Below, piece by piece: positions 1-5,723 of a DNA stretch of 6,869 bases (its first letter is position 1; each line of letters begins with the position of its first letter). This DNA is from an uncultured Bacilli bacterium. Lineage in GTDB: Bacteria > Bacillota_I > Bacilli_A > RF39 > UBA660. The position numbers and the translations under genes were made by a program. Below the pieces are notes generated by a model, which was given only the letters and a program-made list of their open reading frames with translations, was not told the origin of the DNA and made no database searches. Location of the stretch: assembly GCA_910577075.1 (NCBI GenBank), contig CAJTKV010000011.1:24261-31129 (forward strand). The letters are read 5' to 3'.

Positions 1-898
1 TTTTATCAACTGTCGCAAACGGTTTAGCACGGTCTTCACATACTAAGAGAATAGATTTTTGCGAATCAATATCACTTAAATCGCCTATGACATTTTTATC
101 GACATCCAAATAATTATTCTTAATTGCCATATTGACAATATTTTGTAACTTTTTACCCATTATAATGACTTTTCGATGCATATTTTTACTAGCATCAAAG
201 ATTTCTTGAATCATATGTAGGTGCACTGGAAGTGTTGCGATAATTAATCTACCATCTGCGTGATTTATCGTATCTTTAAACCAATTAGTTAGACGATGAT
301 GTGGCGATGTATGCCCACTAATTTCCGAAAAAGTTGATTCACTTAAAAGGCATAAAACTCCTTGTTTTCCAATATAGGCAATTTTACCTAAATCCATCGC
401 ATAAGCGCCACTCATAGTCGGATCAATTATAAAGTCTCCCGTATAACAAATAGCTCCATCTTTCGTATTTATAACAAACATTACGGCATCAGGAACTGAA
501 TGTGATACATTAATAGGAAATACTGAAACATCACCAAATGATATCTTCTTATGTGCCTTTATTTCGATAATATTTTTTTCATTCATACCATCTAGTAATA
601 AGTATTCCTTTGTATATTTTGTACAATATAGTTTAATATTCGGAATATCTTTTATTAAATCAAATACTCCACCCATATTTTCTTGGTGAGCATGCGTTAA
701 AAAGATTCCGACAACTCGATCTTTATTCTCTATTAAATAGCGATAATTAGGTATGATATAGTCAATACCATACATACTGTCTGTGGCATACTTTAGTCCA
801 CAATCCATGACAAAAATTTTGTCATCTATTTCTATAACATAAGTGTTTTTTCCACTTTCATTTAGGCCACCAAGCCCAAACATTCTTATTTTACTCAT
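1..898 (-). CDS. RNase J-family MBL ribonuclease paralogue, J2-like, partial (3' end outside window)
   Basis: The first 299 residues are present; the gene runs off the left edge. RNase J proteins are MBL/beta-CASP enzymes that act as 5'-3' exo- and endoribonucleases in mRNA decay and rRNA maturation in the cytoplasm. Family signatures seen by eye: an N-terminal GLGGLNESGKN (residues 8-18), MDCG (31-34), the metal motif region THAHQENMGG (68-77), a histidine in VSHSVPD (H133), an aspartate in TGD (D155), and ESTFSE followed by GHTS (187-198). The canonical metal motif HxHxDH reads H69-A-H71-Q-E73-N74 here, so the aspartate and the last histidine are substituted. The usual TGSQGEP-type segment is not recognisable near 285-295. 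This suggests a weakly active J2-type or accessory subunit. The ATG start has a GGAGA Shine-Dalgarno at 904-908 and a good promoter further upstream. An active RNase J1 would be expected elsewhere in the genome (inference). Confidence 0.85.
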   Translation of the reverse strand, partial: MSKIRMFGLGGLNESGKNTYVIEIDDKIFVMDCGLKYATDSMYGIDYIIPNYRYLIENKDRVVGIFLTHAHQENMGGVFDLIKDIPNIKLYCTKYTKEYLLLDGMNEKNIIEIKAHKKISFGDVSVFPINVSHSVPDAVMFVINTKDGAICYTGDFIIDPTMSGAYAMDLGKIAYIGKQGVLCLLSESTFSEISGHTSPHHRLTNWFKDTINHADGRLIIATLPVHLHMIQEIFDASKNMHRKVIIMGKKLQNIVNMAIKNNYLDVDKNVIGDLSDIDSQKSILLVCEDRAKPFATVDK

Positions 899-943
899 TT
901 TAATCTCCAATCTAAAGTTAAATAAAGACACATCAGTGAAATC

Positions 944-972
944 ATTATAACACTTATTCACCTTAAGTTCAA
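944..972 (-). promoter_or_regulatory. Sigma-A-like promoter of the RNase J-like gene
   Basis: Read on the minus strand, a TTGAAC -35 (967-972) is followed by a 17-base spacer and a perfect TATAAT -10 (944-949). Transcription would start near 937, giving a leader of about 40 bases that contains the GGAGA ribosome site. It lies just downstream of the cotE terminator, so this gene is probably transcribed independently. Confidence 0.75.
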
Positions 973-1022
973 TTTTTTAATGTCAAAAAAAGATATTAGC
1001 CACTTTTTTTACCATTTATAAT

Positions 1023-1048
1023 TAAAAAAGACCCGATAATTCGGATCT
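1023..1048 (-). terminator. Intrinsic terminator of cotE
   Basis: On the minus strand AGATCCGA (1041-1048) pairs with TCGGGTCT (1029-1036) around a 4-base loop. This gives 8 pairs with one G-U wobble, followed by six T (1024-1029; the first closes the stem). The cotE stop codon (1047-1049) overlaps the 5' arm. On the plus strand the wobble becomes a C-A mismatch, so the hairpin favours the minus direction. Confidence 0.8.
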
Positions 1049-1550
1049 AATTTAAATAATTATCAGATACATTGATATCTTCTTCATCGACTATTTCTTC
1101 ATAATCATCAAATTCATCGGCCACACTGACGCGTACTTTCGTATCTCCAACAACCTCAACTCCCATCTGCTTTTCGACAGTTAAAGTAATTACGCCATCA
1201 TTATTTGAGACATCCGTAACACTAGGTTGCGATAGCGTTCTAACAATTATTTCTGAATTTGGTGTTAATTTAGCATTTTCTTTAATCTTAACATTCATTG
1301 CATCATCATAATGGTATCTTTCAATAAGCACATTTGTCTTAGTATTATTATCATATGAGTACCATATATTAATATCATAATTACCACTTACAATAATATT
1401 GTTATTATTTATATTTCCCGAGAAAGTATGATTTATAACCCAACAACCCAAGACATTATCAATAACATCACTAGTTTTGACAGTATGACTTTCCTTAGTT
1501 GTCTTTTTTCCTTTCCCTATTACTGCTTTCGTAACTATTTCTTTAAACAA
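1047..1550 (-). CDS. cotE: Outer spore coat morphogenetic protein CotE
   Basis: CotE organises assembly of the outer coat around the forespore in Bacillus. This 167-residue protein (181 in B. subtilis) matches from its first residues: FKEIVTKAVIGKGKK (2-16), LGCWVINH (34-41), the block GNYDINIWYSYDNNTKT (56-72), and VEVVGDTKV (131-139). It ends in an acidic tail (about 145-160), as the family does, although shorter. An upstream ATG at 1572-1574 would add eight residues, but those codons contain the AAGGAG ribosome site. A TTG start at 1548-1550 is preferred because it gives the family N-terminus and sits three bases after GGTGAT (1554-1559), the same arrangement seen before the HIT-like gene and coaE. 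The gene lies 55 bases after an unknown gene on the same strand and may be co-transcribed with it. Its neighbours differ from those of B. subtilis cotE (ymcA side, mutS). Confidence 0.93.
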   Translation of the reverse strand: MFKEIVTKAVIGKGKKTTKESHTVKTSDVIDNVLGCWVINHTFSGNINNNNIIVSGNYDINIWYSYDNNTKTNVLIERYHYDDAMNVKIKENAKLTPNSEIIVRTLSQPSVTDVSNNDGVITLTVEKQMGVEVVGDTKVRVSVADEFDDYEEIVDEEDINVSDNYLN

Positions 1551-1553
1551 AAT

Positions 1554-1566
1554 ATCACCACTCCTT
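1554..1566 (-). promoter_or_regulatory. Ribosome binding site that sets the cotE TTG start
   Basis: The minus strand reads AAGGAG (1561-1566), then T, then GGTGAT (1554-1559), then ATT and TTG. Both blocks complement the 3' end of 16S rRNA. The GGTGAT block with a 3-base spacer matches the sites before the ATG at 2493 and, with one more base, the ATG at 6277. A start upstream at 1574 would place this site inside the coding region, so that start is unlikely. Confidence 0.65.
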
Positions 1567-1571
1567 ACTAA

Positions 1572-1598
1572 CATCTTATGCTAGCAAGTTAAAAAAGT
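1572..1598 (-). promoter_or_regulatory. Possible sporulation (sigma-K/sigma-E-like) promoter before cotE
   Basis: On the minus strand an AC (1597-1598) lies 16 bases before CATAAGATG (1572-1580). The sigma-K pattern in Bacillus is AC, 16-17 bases, CATAnnnTA, so all but the last base fit. It also loosely resembles a sigma-E -10 (CATA...T) but lacks a well-placed -35. The predicted start near 1565 would put the ribosome site at the very 5' end of the RNA, and the match is short enough to be chance in AT-rich DNA. The same bases could instead form a small hairpin (1568-1573 with 1579-1584). Confidence 0.25.
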
Positions 1599-1605
1599 TT
1601 ATTAT

Positions 1606-2394
1606 TTACTTAGTTGGTTCATAATCTAAAACGCGTTCACGACTTAATTTTGCCAAATAATTACTTATTTTAGCTTCAACTTCTTCCGGTGTTAAATCCA
1701 TATAATCTTCAAATTCCGCAACACTTAATTCACGGGTTGCCAAAATAGAACGATCAATTGGCTCAATATCCGGATCCATTAATTGACGATTTAAATTAAT
1801 AATATTGTCAAATTCGCTGTATTCATCTCCTGAATGTCTAATTACTTTTCTACCAGTGATTATCTCTCGATAACCAGTAAGAATACCTAATGGATTGCGG
1901 CGTGCACTTATAATGATAAAATCATCATCCAAATAACATAGGAATAACTTTTTATTATAATAATCCATTGGCTGTTTAGAATCATAACCAGAACATGTCA
2001 ACTGTATAGAATTTCTTTCCAAACAATTTAGAGAAGCAGTTATATTTTCTTTAGACCATTTAGCATATCTTCTTAAAGCCTCTGTATTATAATCTTGATC
2101 TATTTGAACATCGATGTCTCCTACTTGCATCATCTCTCTCGTCTTATCATAGGCATATGGATAATACATATCTTCATGTTCATCGTCCCAACACTCATTT
2201 TTTAAATACACTCTCTTCACTAAAGGCATACCCGTTTTCAATTCATTAAATGCAATAATTTTTCCATGTCTATTGCGTACAGGAATGCAAAAATACGCAT
2301 TTAATTCTACAGTATCGAATTTTGTACCATATTTATTTATAGAATTAATGGCTCCTGCCCTAACACGATAGACATCTTTTCTATCAATTTTCAT
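1606..2394 (-). CDS. Hypothetical protein, 262 residues, upstream of cotE
   Basis: I do not recognise a family. The protein is soluble in appearance: no signal peptide, no hydrophobic segment long enough for a membrane helix, and mixed charged residues throughout. An N-terminal part (about 1-80) has beta-like stretches. A region at 140-180 reads YYNKKLFLCYLDDDFIIISARRN, shown here only as far as its strand-like core. The C-terminal 60 residues look helical and acidic, including LTPEEVEAKISNYLAKL (residues 234-250). There are only four cysteines and no obvious catalytic motif. The ATG start has AAAAGGGGG (2401-2409) six bases upstream and a strong sigma-A-type promoter. It ends 55 bases before cotE with no terminator between them, so cotE probably receives read-through transcription. 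A role linked to the spore coat is possible from position alone, but a vegetative promoter argues against a strictly sporulation-specific protein. Confidence 0.8.
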   Translation of the reverse strand: MKIDRKDVYRVRAGAINSINKYGTKFDTVELNAYFCIPVRNRHGKIIAFNELKTGMPLVKRVYLKNECWDDEHEDMYYPYAYDKTREMMQVGDIDVQIDQDYNTEALRRYAKWSKENITASLNCLERNSIQLTCSGYDSKQPMDYYNKKLFLCYLDDDFIIISARRNPLGILTGYREIITGRKVIRHSGDEYSEFDNIINLNRQLMDPDIEPIDRSILATRELSVAEFEDYMDLTPEEVEAKISNYLAKLSRERVLDYEPTK

Positions 2395-2421
2395 AAATAT
2401 CCCCCTTTTTAATTGTCGTAT

Positions 2422-2450
2422 ATTGTATAAAAAAAATGAAAAAATGTCAA
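2422..2450 (-). promoter_or_regulatory. Strong sigma-A promoter of the hypothetical gene (and probably cotE)
   Basis: On the minus strand a perfect TTGACA (2445-2450) is followed by 17 bases and TACAAT (2422-2427), five of six consensus bases. The expected start is near 2415, about 20 bases before the ATG. The -35 lies against the upstream part of the divergent plus-strand promoter. Confidence 0.8.
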
Positions 2451-2470
2451 ATTCACAAGCGAATTTATGC

Positions 2471-2489
2471 TATAATCAACATAGGTGAT
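2471..2489 (+). promoter_or_regulatory. Extended -10 promoter and ribosome site of the HIT-like gene
   Basis: TGCTATAAT at 2468-2476 is an extended -10 (TGn plus a perfect TATAAT). No good -35 is present at 16-18 bases. AGGTGAT (2483-2489) complements the 16S rRNA tail and sits three bases before ATG 2493. The transcript would begin near 2483, so the leader is only about 10 bases. This promoter lies inside the longer open frame starting at 2436, which rules that start out. Confidence 0.7.
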
Positions 2490-2492
2490 AAT

Positions 2493-2828
2493 ATGAATGT
2501 TATAAATGATAAAATTATCTTACAAGATGATATTGTCTTAGTTTATATGAAAAAAGACGCTTTAACTAATGGCGAACTTTTATTAACTACTAAAAAACAC
2601 TTTGATAACTTTGACGAATTAGATGCTAATACCATATTGCATATTTCAAACATTTTACGGATTATAAAAAATTTAATTGTCGATAAATTAAATCCAAGTG
2701 GAATACAAGTATTTAGTGAGTACGGCATTAATAACCCTTACAATGCCTTTTACATTGACATCAAACCTATCTATTCGCCCCAACAACCACTTGTAGATAT
2801 CGACATTATTTATGACAAATTAAAATAA
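2493..2828 (+). CDS. HIT-like protein lacking the histidine triad (probable non-catalytic homologue)
   Basis: The protein has 111 residues, close to the usual size of HIT-family nucleotide hydrolases and transferases. By eye the order of elements matches that family: an early strand with DDIVLVYMKK (12-21), a turn at NGELLLTTKKHFDNFDELD (26-44) that parallels the family GHtLvipkkH...LD segment, a long helix (46-65), then PSGIQVFSEYG (68-78), and a final strand. The catalytic HxHxHxxP strand aligns with AFYIDIKP (85-92), so the three histidines become A85, Y87 and D89. Only H36 is kept. There is no N-terminal zinc CxxC. The start at 2493 is chosen over 2436 because the promoter and ribosome site lie between them. 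It is the only plus-strand gene, and it diverges from the cotE-side unit. The family assignment rests on pattern alone; a nucleotide-binding or regulatory role is inference. Confidence 0.6.
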   Translation: MNVINDKIILQDDIVLVYMKKDALTNGELLLTTKKHFDNFDELDANTILHISNILRIIKNLIVDKLNPSGIQVFSEYGINNPYNAFYIDIKPIYSPQQPLVDIDIIYDKLK

Positions 2829-2856
2829 GCATATATACGAAATGCTTATTTTTTTT
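2823..2856 (+). terminator. Intrinsic terminator shared by two convergent genes
   Basis: AAATAAGCAT (2823-2832) pairs perfectly with ATGCTTATTT (2842-2851) around a 9-base loop. Eight T follow on the plus strand (2849-2856). On the minus strand the same hairpin is followed by a broken T run (TTTTAATTT), so it probably works in both directions, better on plus. The left arm holds most of the HIT-like gene's TAA, and the right arm holds the TAA of the TPR gene. Confidence 0.85.
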
Positions 2857-4330
2857 GATTCCTATGGATCTTTTTGTTAGCCATAATATAATCCAAAACT
2901 TTTTTATCCTCTGGACTTTTGTCTCTTTGCCTTAAAAGTTCTTCAATTCTCTTATTGGCCTCCTTAGTTTTTCCAAACATTAAGAGTTCTTTTATCTTGA
3001 GATAATCTTCATTATTAGTAATTTTTCCTACCTCTTCATAATTACAATGTGGCTTAACTTGAACAGGCTCATACGAATATTTTAAGAAATCATTACAATA
3101 TTTTTTATTTAACGAATAACAATAGCGGCGATAGTTTCTCTTTCTCTCTTTAAATTGTTTTCTCTGATCTAAATTTTTATGGCAACAAGCAATAAAATAT
3201 CTTGATTCTAAAGCTTTGCTTCCGCCACGACGATTATATCCAACAAAATATTGGTGTGCTGCATAATATTCTTCACAAAAGAACAAAGCTAGCCCTATAT
3301 AATAGAGGAATATAGGATGCTCCAGTTTATAACAAGCTGCTGAGGCCATATCATAAACATCTACATAATTGCGAGCTAAAATAGCATTTTCAATTGCTTC
3401 AATAGCTTGTTCATAATATTCTTTTTGTTCATCATCAAACATATCAAATAATTCTTTTTCGCGAATCATCTTGCGATAGATAGGTTTACTCTTCGAATTA
3501 CCACCTTTAAATTCTACTTGATCAAGTAATTCCTTAACTTCTTTGTGATAACCATTTTCAATAAGTACAGGTATATAACGTAAAGAATCAAGGCGATGCA
3601 TTTTATTATAGATATCAATAGCAAGATAACTATAAAGATCTTCATAATCTCCTTGTTCAAATGCCAAATTGGCAGACGTTTGAATATTTCTTGCTTGTTC
3701 ATCTTTATTTTTTCTTTGTACTGCTAATAAAATATTTTCAAGGGTTCGAAATTCCAAAAAGTTATTAACAGAGCGTGAATATTCTTCGCAAGAGCGCGCT
3801 AAAGCTAGAGCTTTAAGATAAGCACCTTGCACAATATCATCAACTAATTCCTCGTACATACCCTCTAATTTTTTATCCTTTATTTCTTGAGACAAATAGA
3901 TATCTAAAGGTATTTCTAAATTGGCATTTTGATTAGTCAAGTAATTTAAAAGAGCTATTATGATATTAAAACCGTCTATTCTTTTATCATTTTCAACCAT
4001 TTCTAAATAGATATTAAGGTTATCAAGAGCTTCTTGCCAATTTCCTTCCATAATATCATTCTTATATAATCCATAATAAACACTAGGTTTATTGGGATTT
4101 TTATTTTTTGCATAATTAAATTGTATACGTGATTCGCTATAGTCTCCTTGTTGATAATATAATCTTCCTAAGATAATATTAGCGCGATTATTATCAGGTA
4201 AAGAATTTCTTACACAGAAAAGTGCCATTCTTTCCAATTTTTCTTTTTCCTCCTGCGTTAGATTTTCTCTATACATATTGCGTTCAATATATGCTAAATT
4301 TCTCCTTATTGTACTCTGATCAATAGCCAT
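2846..4330 (-). CDS. TPR-repeat protein, 494 residues
   Basis: This is a cytoplasmic, largely helical protein with degenerate tetratricopeptide repeats, which usually act as protein-binding scaffolds. The clearest repeat is residues 50-82, with LGRLYYQQGDYSESRIQF and a terminal NPNKP. The next is 83-112 (YYGLYKNDIMEGNWQEALD). Others are weaker: about 216-240 (ANLAFEQGDYEDLYSYL), 305-335, 342-373 (YYIGLALFFCEEYYAAHQYF) and 443-468. The C-terminus is strongly basic (KKIHRNQKK). No signal peptide, membrane helix or fused enzyme domain is seen. The ATG has AAAGGAG (4337-4343) six bases upstream. It follows coaD on the same strand after 68 bases with no clear terminator, so it may be read from the CoA operon as well as from its own promoter. 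The specific partner is unknown. Confidence 0.85.
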   Translation of the reverse strand: MAIDQSTIRRNLAYIERNMYRENLTQEEKEKLERMALFCVRNSLPDNNRANIILGRLYYQQGDYSESRIQFNYAKNKNPNKPSVYYGLYKNDIMEGNWQEALDNLNIYLEMVENDKRIDGFNIIIALLNYLTNQNANLEIPLDIYLSQEIKDKKLEGMYEELVDDIVQGAYLKALALARSCEEYSRSVNNFLEFRTLENILLAVQRKNKDEQARNIQTSANLAFEQGDYEDLYSYLAIDIYNKMHRLDSLRYIPVLIENGYHKEVKELLDQVEFKGGNSKSKPIYRKMIREKELFDMFDDEQKEYYEQAIEAIENAILARNYVDVYDMASAACYKLEHPIFLYYIGLALFFCEEYYAAHQYFVGYNRRGGSKALESRYFIACCHKNLDQRKQFKERKRNYRRYCYSLNKKYCNDFLKYSYEPVQVKPHCNYEEVGKITNNEDYLKIKELLMFGKTKEANKRIEELLRQRDKSPEDKKVLDYIMANKKIHRNQKK

Positions 4331-4358
4331 AATAATCTCCTTTATCTAATTGGTTACT

Positions 4359-4387
4359 ATTATACTATAGATTTTGCTAAAATAATA
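4359..4387 (-). promoter_or_regulatory. Probable promoter of the TPR gene
   Basis: A perfect TATAAT (4359-4364, minus strand) lies 28 bases before the ATG. The region 17 bases further upstream (4382-4387) reads TATTAT, a poor -35, and there is no TGn extension. It may be weak, activator-dependent, or chance in AT-rich DNA. Confidence 0.4.
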
Positions 4388-4398
4388 TACGAAAAGAA

Positions 4399-4872
4399 TT
4401 ATTTATTTTCAAAAATCAATTCTTTTATTCTCTTTGGTACATAGTCATCAATTGGAATATCAAATTTTAATAATTCTCTTACGACACTTGATGATATATT
4501 TCCATATTCTCCTGCACGTATATAGATGGTATCAATATTTCCATGTTTATAGTTGAGATTGGCATTTCTCTCTTCCTGAATTAAATCGCTGGCGTCCCGC
4601 AATCCACGAACGATAAAATCAGCATCCATTTCGCGAGCCAAGTTTATCGTAGCGCCTTCATAAATTACAACTTTGACATTGATAAGTCCCATTTCTTCAA
4701 ATATTTCTTCCATAGCACTCTTCATAAGATCAATATTAAAATGACGTACTTTTTCAGAATTAACACCAATATTTACTATTACTTCATCAAAGGCCTCACT
4801 ACTTACTTGAATAACATGCAAGTGCCCGTTTGTAAAGGGATCAAAACTTCCCGGATATAATACTCTTGTCAT
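4399..4872 (-). CDS. coaD: Phosphopantetheine adenylyltransferase (PPAT)
   Basis: CoaD transfers AMP from ATP to 4'-phosphopantetheine, giving dephospho-CoA and pyrophosphate, the penultimate step of CoA synthesis. The 157 residues match the family length. Motifs: YPGSFDPFTNGHLHVI (6-21) containing the nucleotidyltransferase T14-x-G-H17 signature; a lysine in the substrate loop (K41); IVRGLRDASDL (87-97); and ISSSVVREL (126-134), the C-terminal ATP-binding motif. Between the last two motifs the sequence is divergent (ERNANLNYKH), but the catalytic positions are kept. Its ATG (4870-4872) overlaps the TGA of the MBL gene as ATGA, with AAGGAGGA (4879-4886) upstream, so translation is probably coupled. 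Confidence in the enzyme assignment is high. Confidence 0.96.
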   Translation of the reverse strand: MTRVLYPGSFDPFTNGHLHVIQVSSEAFDEVIVNIGVNSEKVRHFNIDLMKSAMEEIFEEMGLINVKVVIYEGATINLAREMDADFIVRGLRDASDLIQEERNANLNYKHGNIDTIYIRAGEYGNISSSVVRELLKFDIPIDDYVPKRIKELIFENK

Positions 4873-5723
4873 TTTACTTCCTCCTTATTTTCTTTTATTA
4901 AAACCTTTTTATTATCTAATATTATTTTTTCTCCCTCATCGAGGGCATACGTATTAGAAAAATATTCTTGAGCTTCTTTTACGTATTCTTCTTTTGCTAT
5001 CTCTGGCCAAGTATGAAAAATAATTAAATTTTTGACATTTGCTTGAGCCGCAATTTTTCCTGCTTCATGCGCATATAAATGATAATCACTACTTCGCGTT
5101 TGTCCCCTTAAAAAGGACGCCTCACATATTAAAACATCTGCATTCTTGGCAAAACTCTCCAGATTATTCCCGTTATATCCCGTATCTGCTGAATAGACGA
5201 TAGTGCCATTAGGTGATTCAATTTTTGATGAATATGTGATAATTGAATGCTTTGTTCTTTTAAAAGTTATATGCATATTGCCTATATCAACTTTTGATTC
5301 ATCTTGGTAATCAAAAAACTTCATATAGTGTTCATGTTTCATATTCTTTATAAAATCATAATCCTCAATGGGCGCATCGACATAATCGCACGTTCCCCAT
5401 CCGTCTTTATCCACTCCTGGTATTGGCTTTCTAAACATATCTGGTTTTGGCAAATAAACATCTAATTCTTTATCGAGATATCCTAAATTGTGATAGACAT
5501 AGCTCGCATTAGCTAAAGCAAAAATATCGCTGTAGTGATCGGGATGATAATGTGAAATTATAATAGCTAGGTTTCTTAATTCTCGATACGCATCTAATTG
5601 ACTAGTCGATCCTGGACCACAATCTAATAAAACTCGGTTATCATCCTCGGTTATTAAAAAGCTTGAACAATTACTATCTTTTTGGGGATATGGAGCAACT
5701 GACCCACACACTTTTATTTCCAT
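4869..5723 (-). CDS. MBL-fold metallohydrolase (RNase Z/YhfI-like)
   Basis: A 284-residue metallo-beta-lactamase-fold hydrolase of the RNase Z-like, YhfI-type group. Metal ligands are intact: H58-Y-H60-P-D62-H63, H159 in KRTKHSI, D180 in YSADTGYNG, and H237 in IIFHTWP. The segment AHEAGKIAAQANVKNLIIFH (218-237) is the C-terminal signature seen in this group. DCGPGSTSQL (34-43) is the usual early loop. No signal peptide or membrane segment is seen, so it is probably cytoplasmic. The substrate is not evident: a phosphodiester or small metabolite is likely for the group. It overlaps coaE by 10 bases and coaD by 4, with GGAGGG (5730-5735) before its ATG, so it is locked into the CoA operon. A role in tRNA 3' processing is an alternative, though the protein lacks features that would make a true RNase Z clear to me. 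Confidence 0.85.
   Translation of the reverse strand: MEIKVCGSVAPYPQKDSNCSSFLITEDDNRVLLDCGPGSTSQLDAYRELRNLAIIISHYHPDHYSDIFALANASYVYHNLGYLDKELDVYLPKPDMFRKPIPGVDKDGWGTCDYVDAPIEDYDFIKNMKHEHYMKFFDYQDESKVDIGNMHITFKRTKHSIITYSSKIESPNGTIVYSADTGYNGNNLESFAKNADVLICEASFLRGQTRSSDYHLYAHEAGKIAAQANVKNLIIFHTWPEIAKEEYVKEAQEYFSNTYALDEGEKIILDNKKVLIKENKEEVK

Noticed and set aside
985..1010. A7G ... CT7 inverted repeat, possible second terminator after cotE
   Set aside because: The stem is almost all A-T with a 10-base loop, and a much better terminator lies just upstream at 1023-1048.
2436..2492. Longer N-terminus of the HIT-like protein starting at ATG 2436
   Set aside because: The extended -10 and the AGGTGAT ribosome site for ATG 2493 lie inside it, and the extra 19 residues do not resemble the family start.
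2543..2728. 61-residue open frame on the minus strand
   Set aside because: It lies antisense inside the HIT-like gene and has no ribosome site or promoter.
3514..3702. 62-residue open frame on the minus strand
   Set aside because: It is an out-of-frame shadow within the TPR gene, with AT-driven hydrophobic composition and no start signals.
4391..4410. GAAAA/TTTTC repeat at the coaD end, possible terminator
   Set aside because: Only five A-T-rich pairs across a 10-base loop, and no T run follows on the minus strand.
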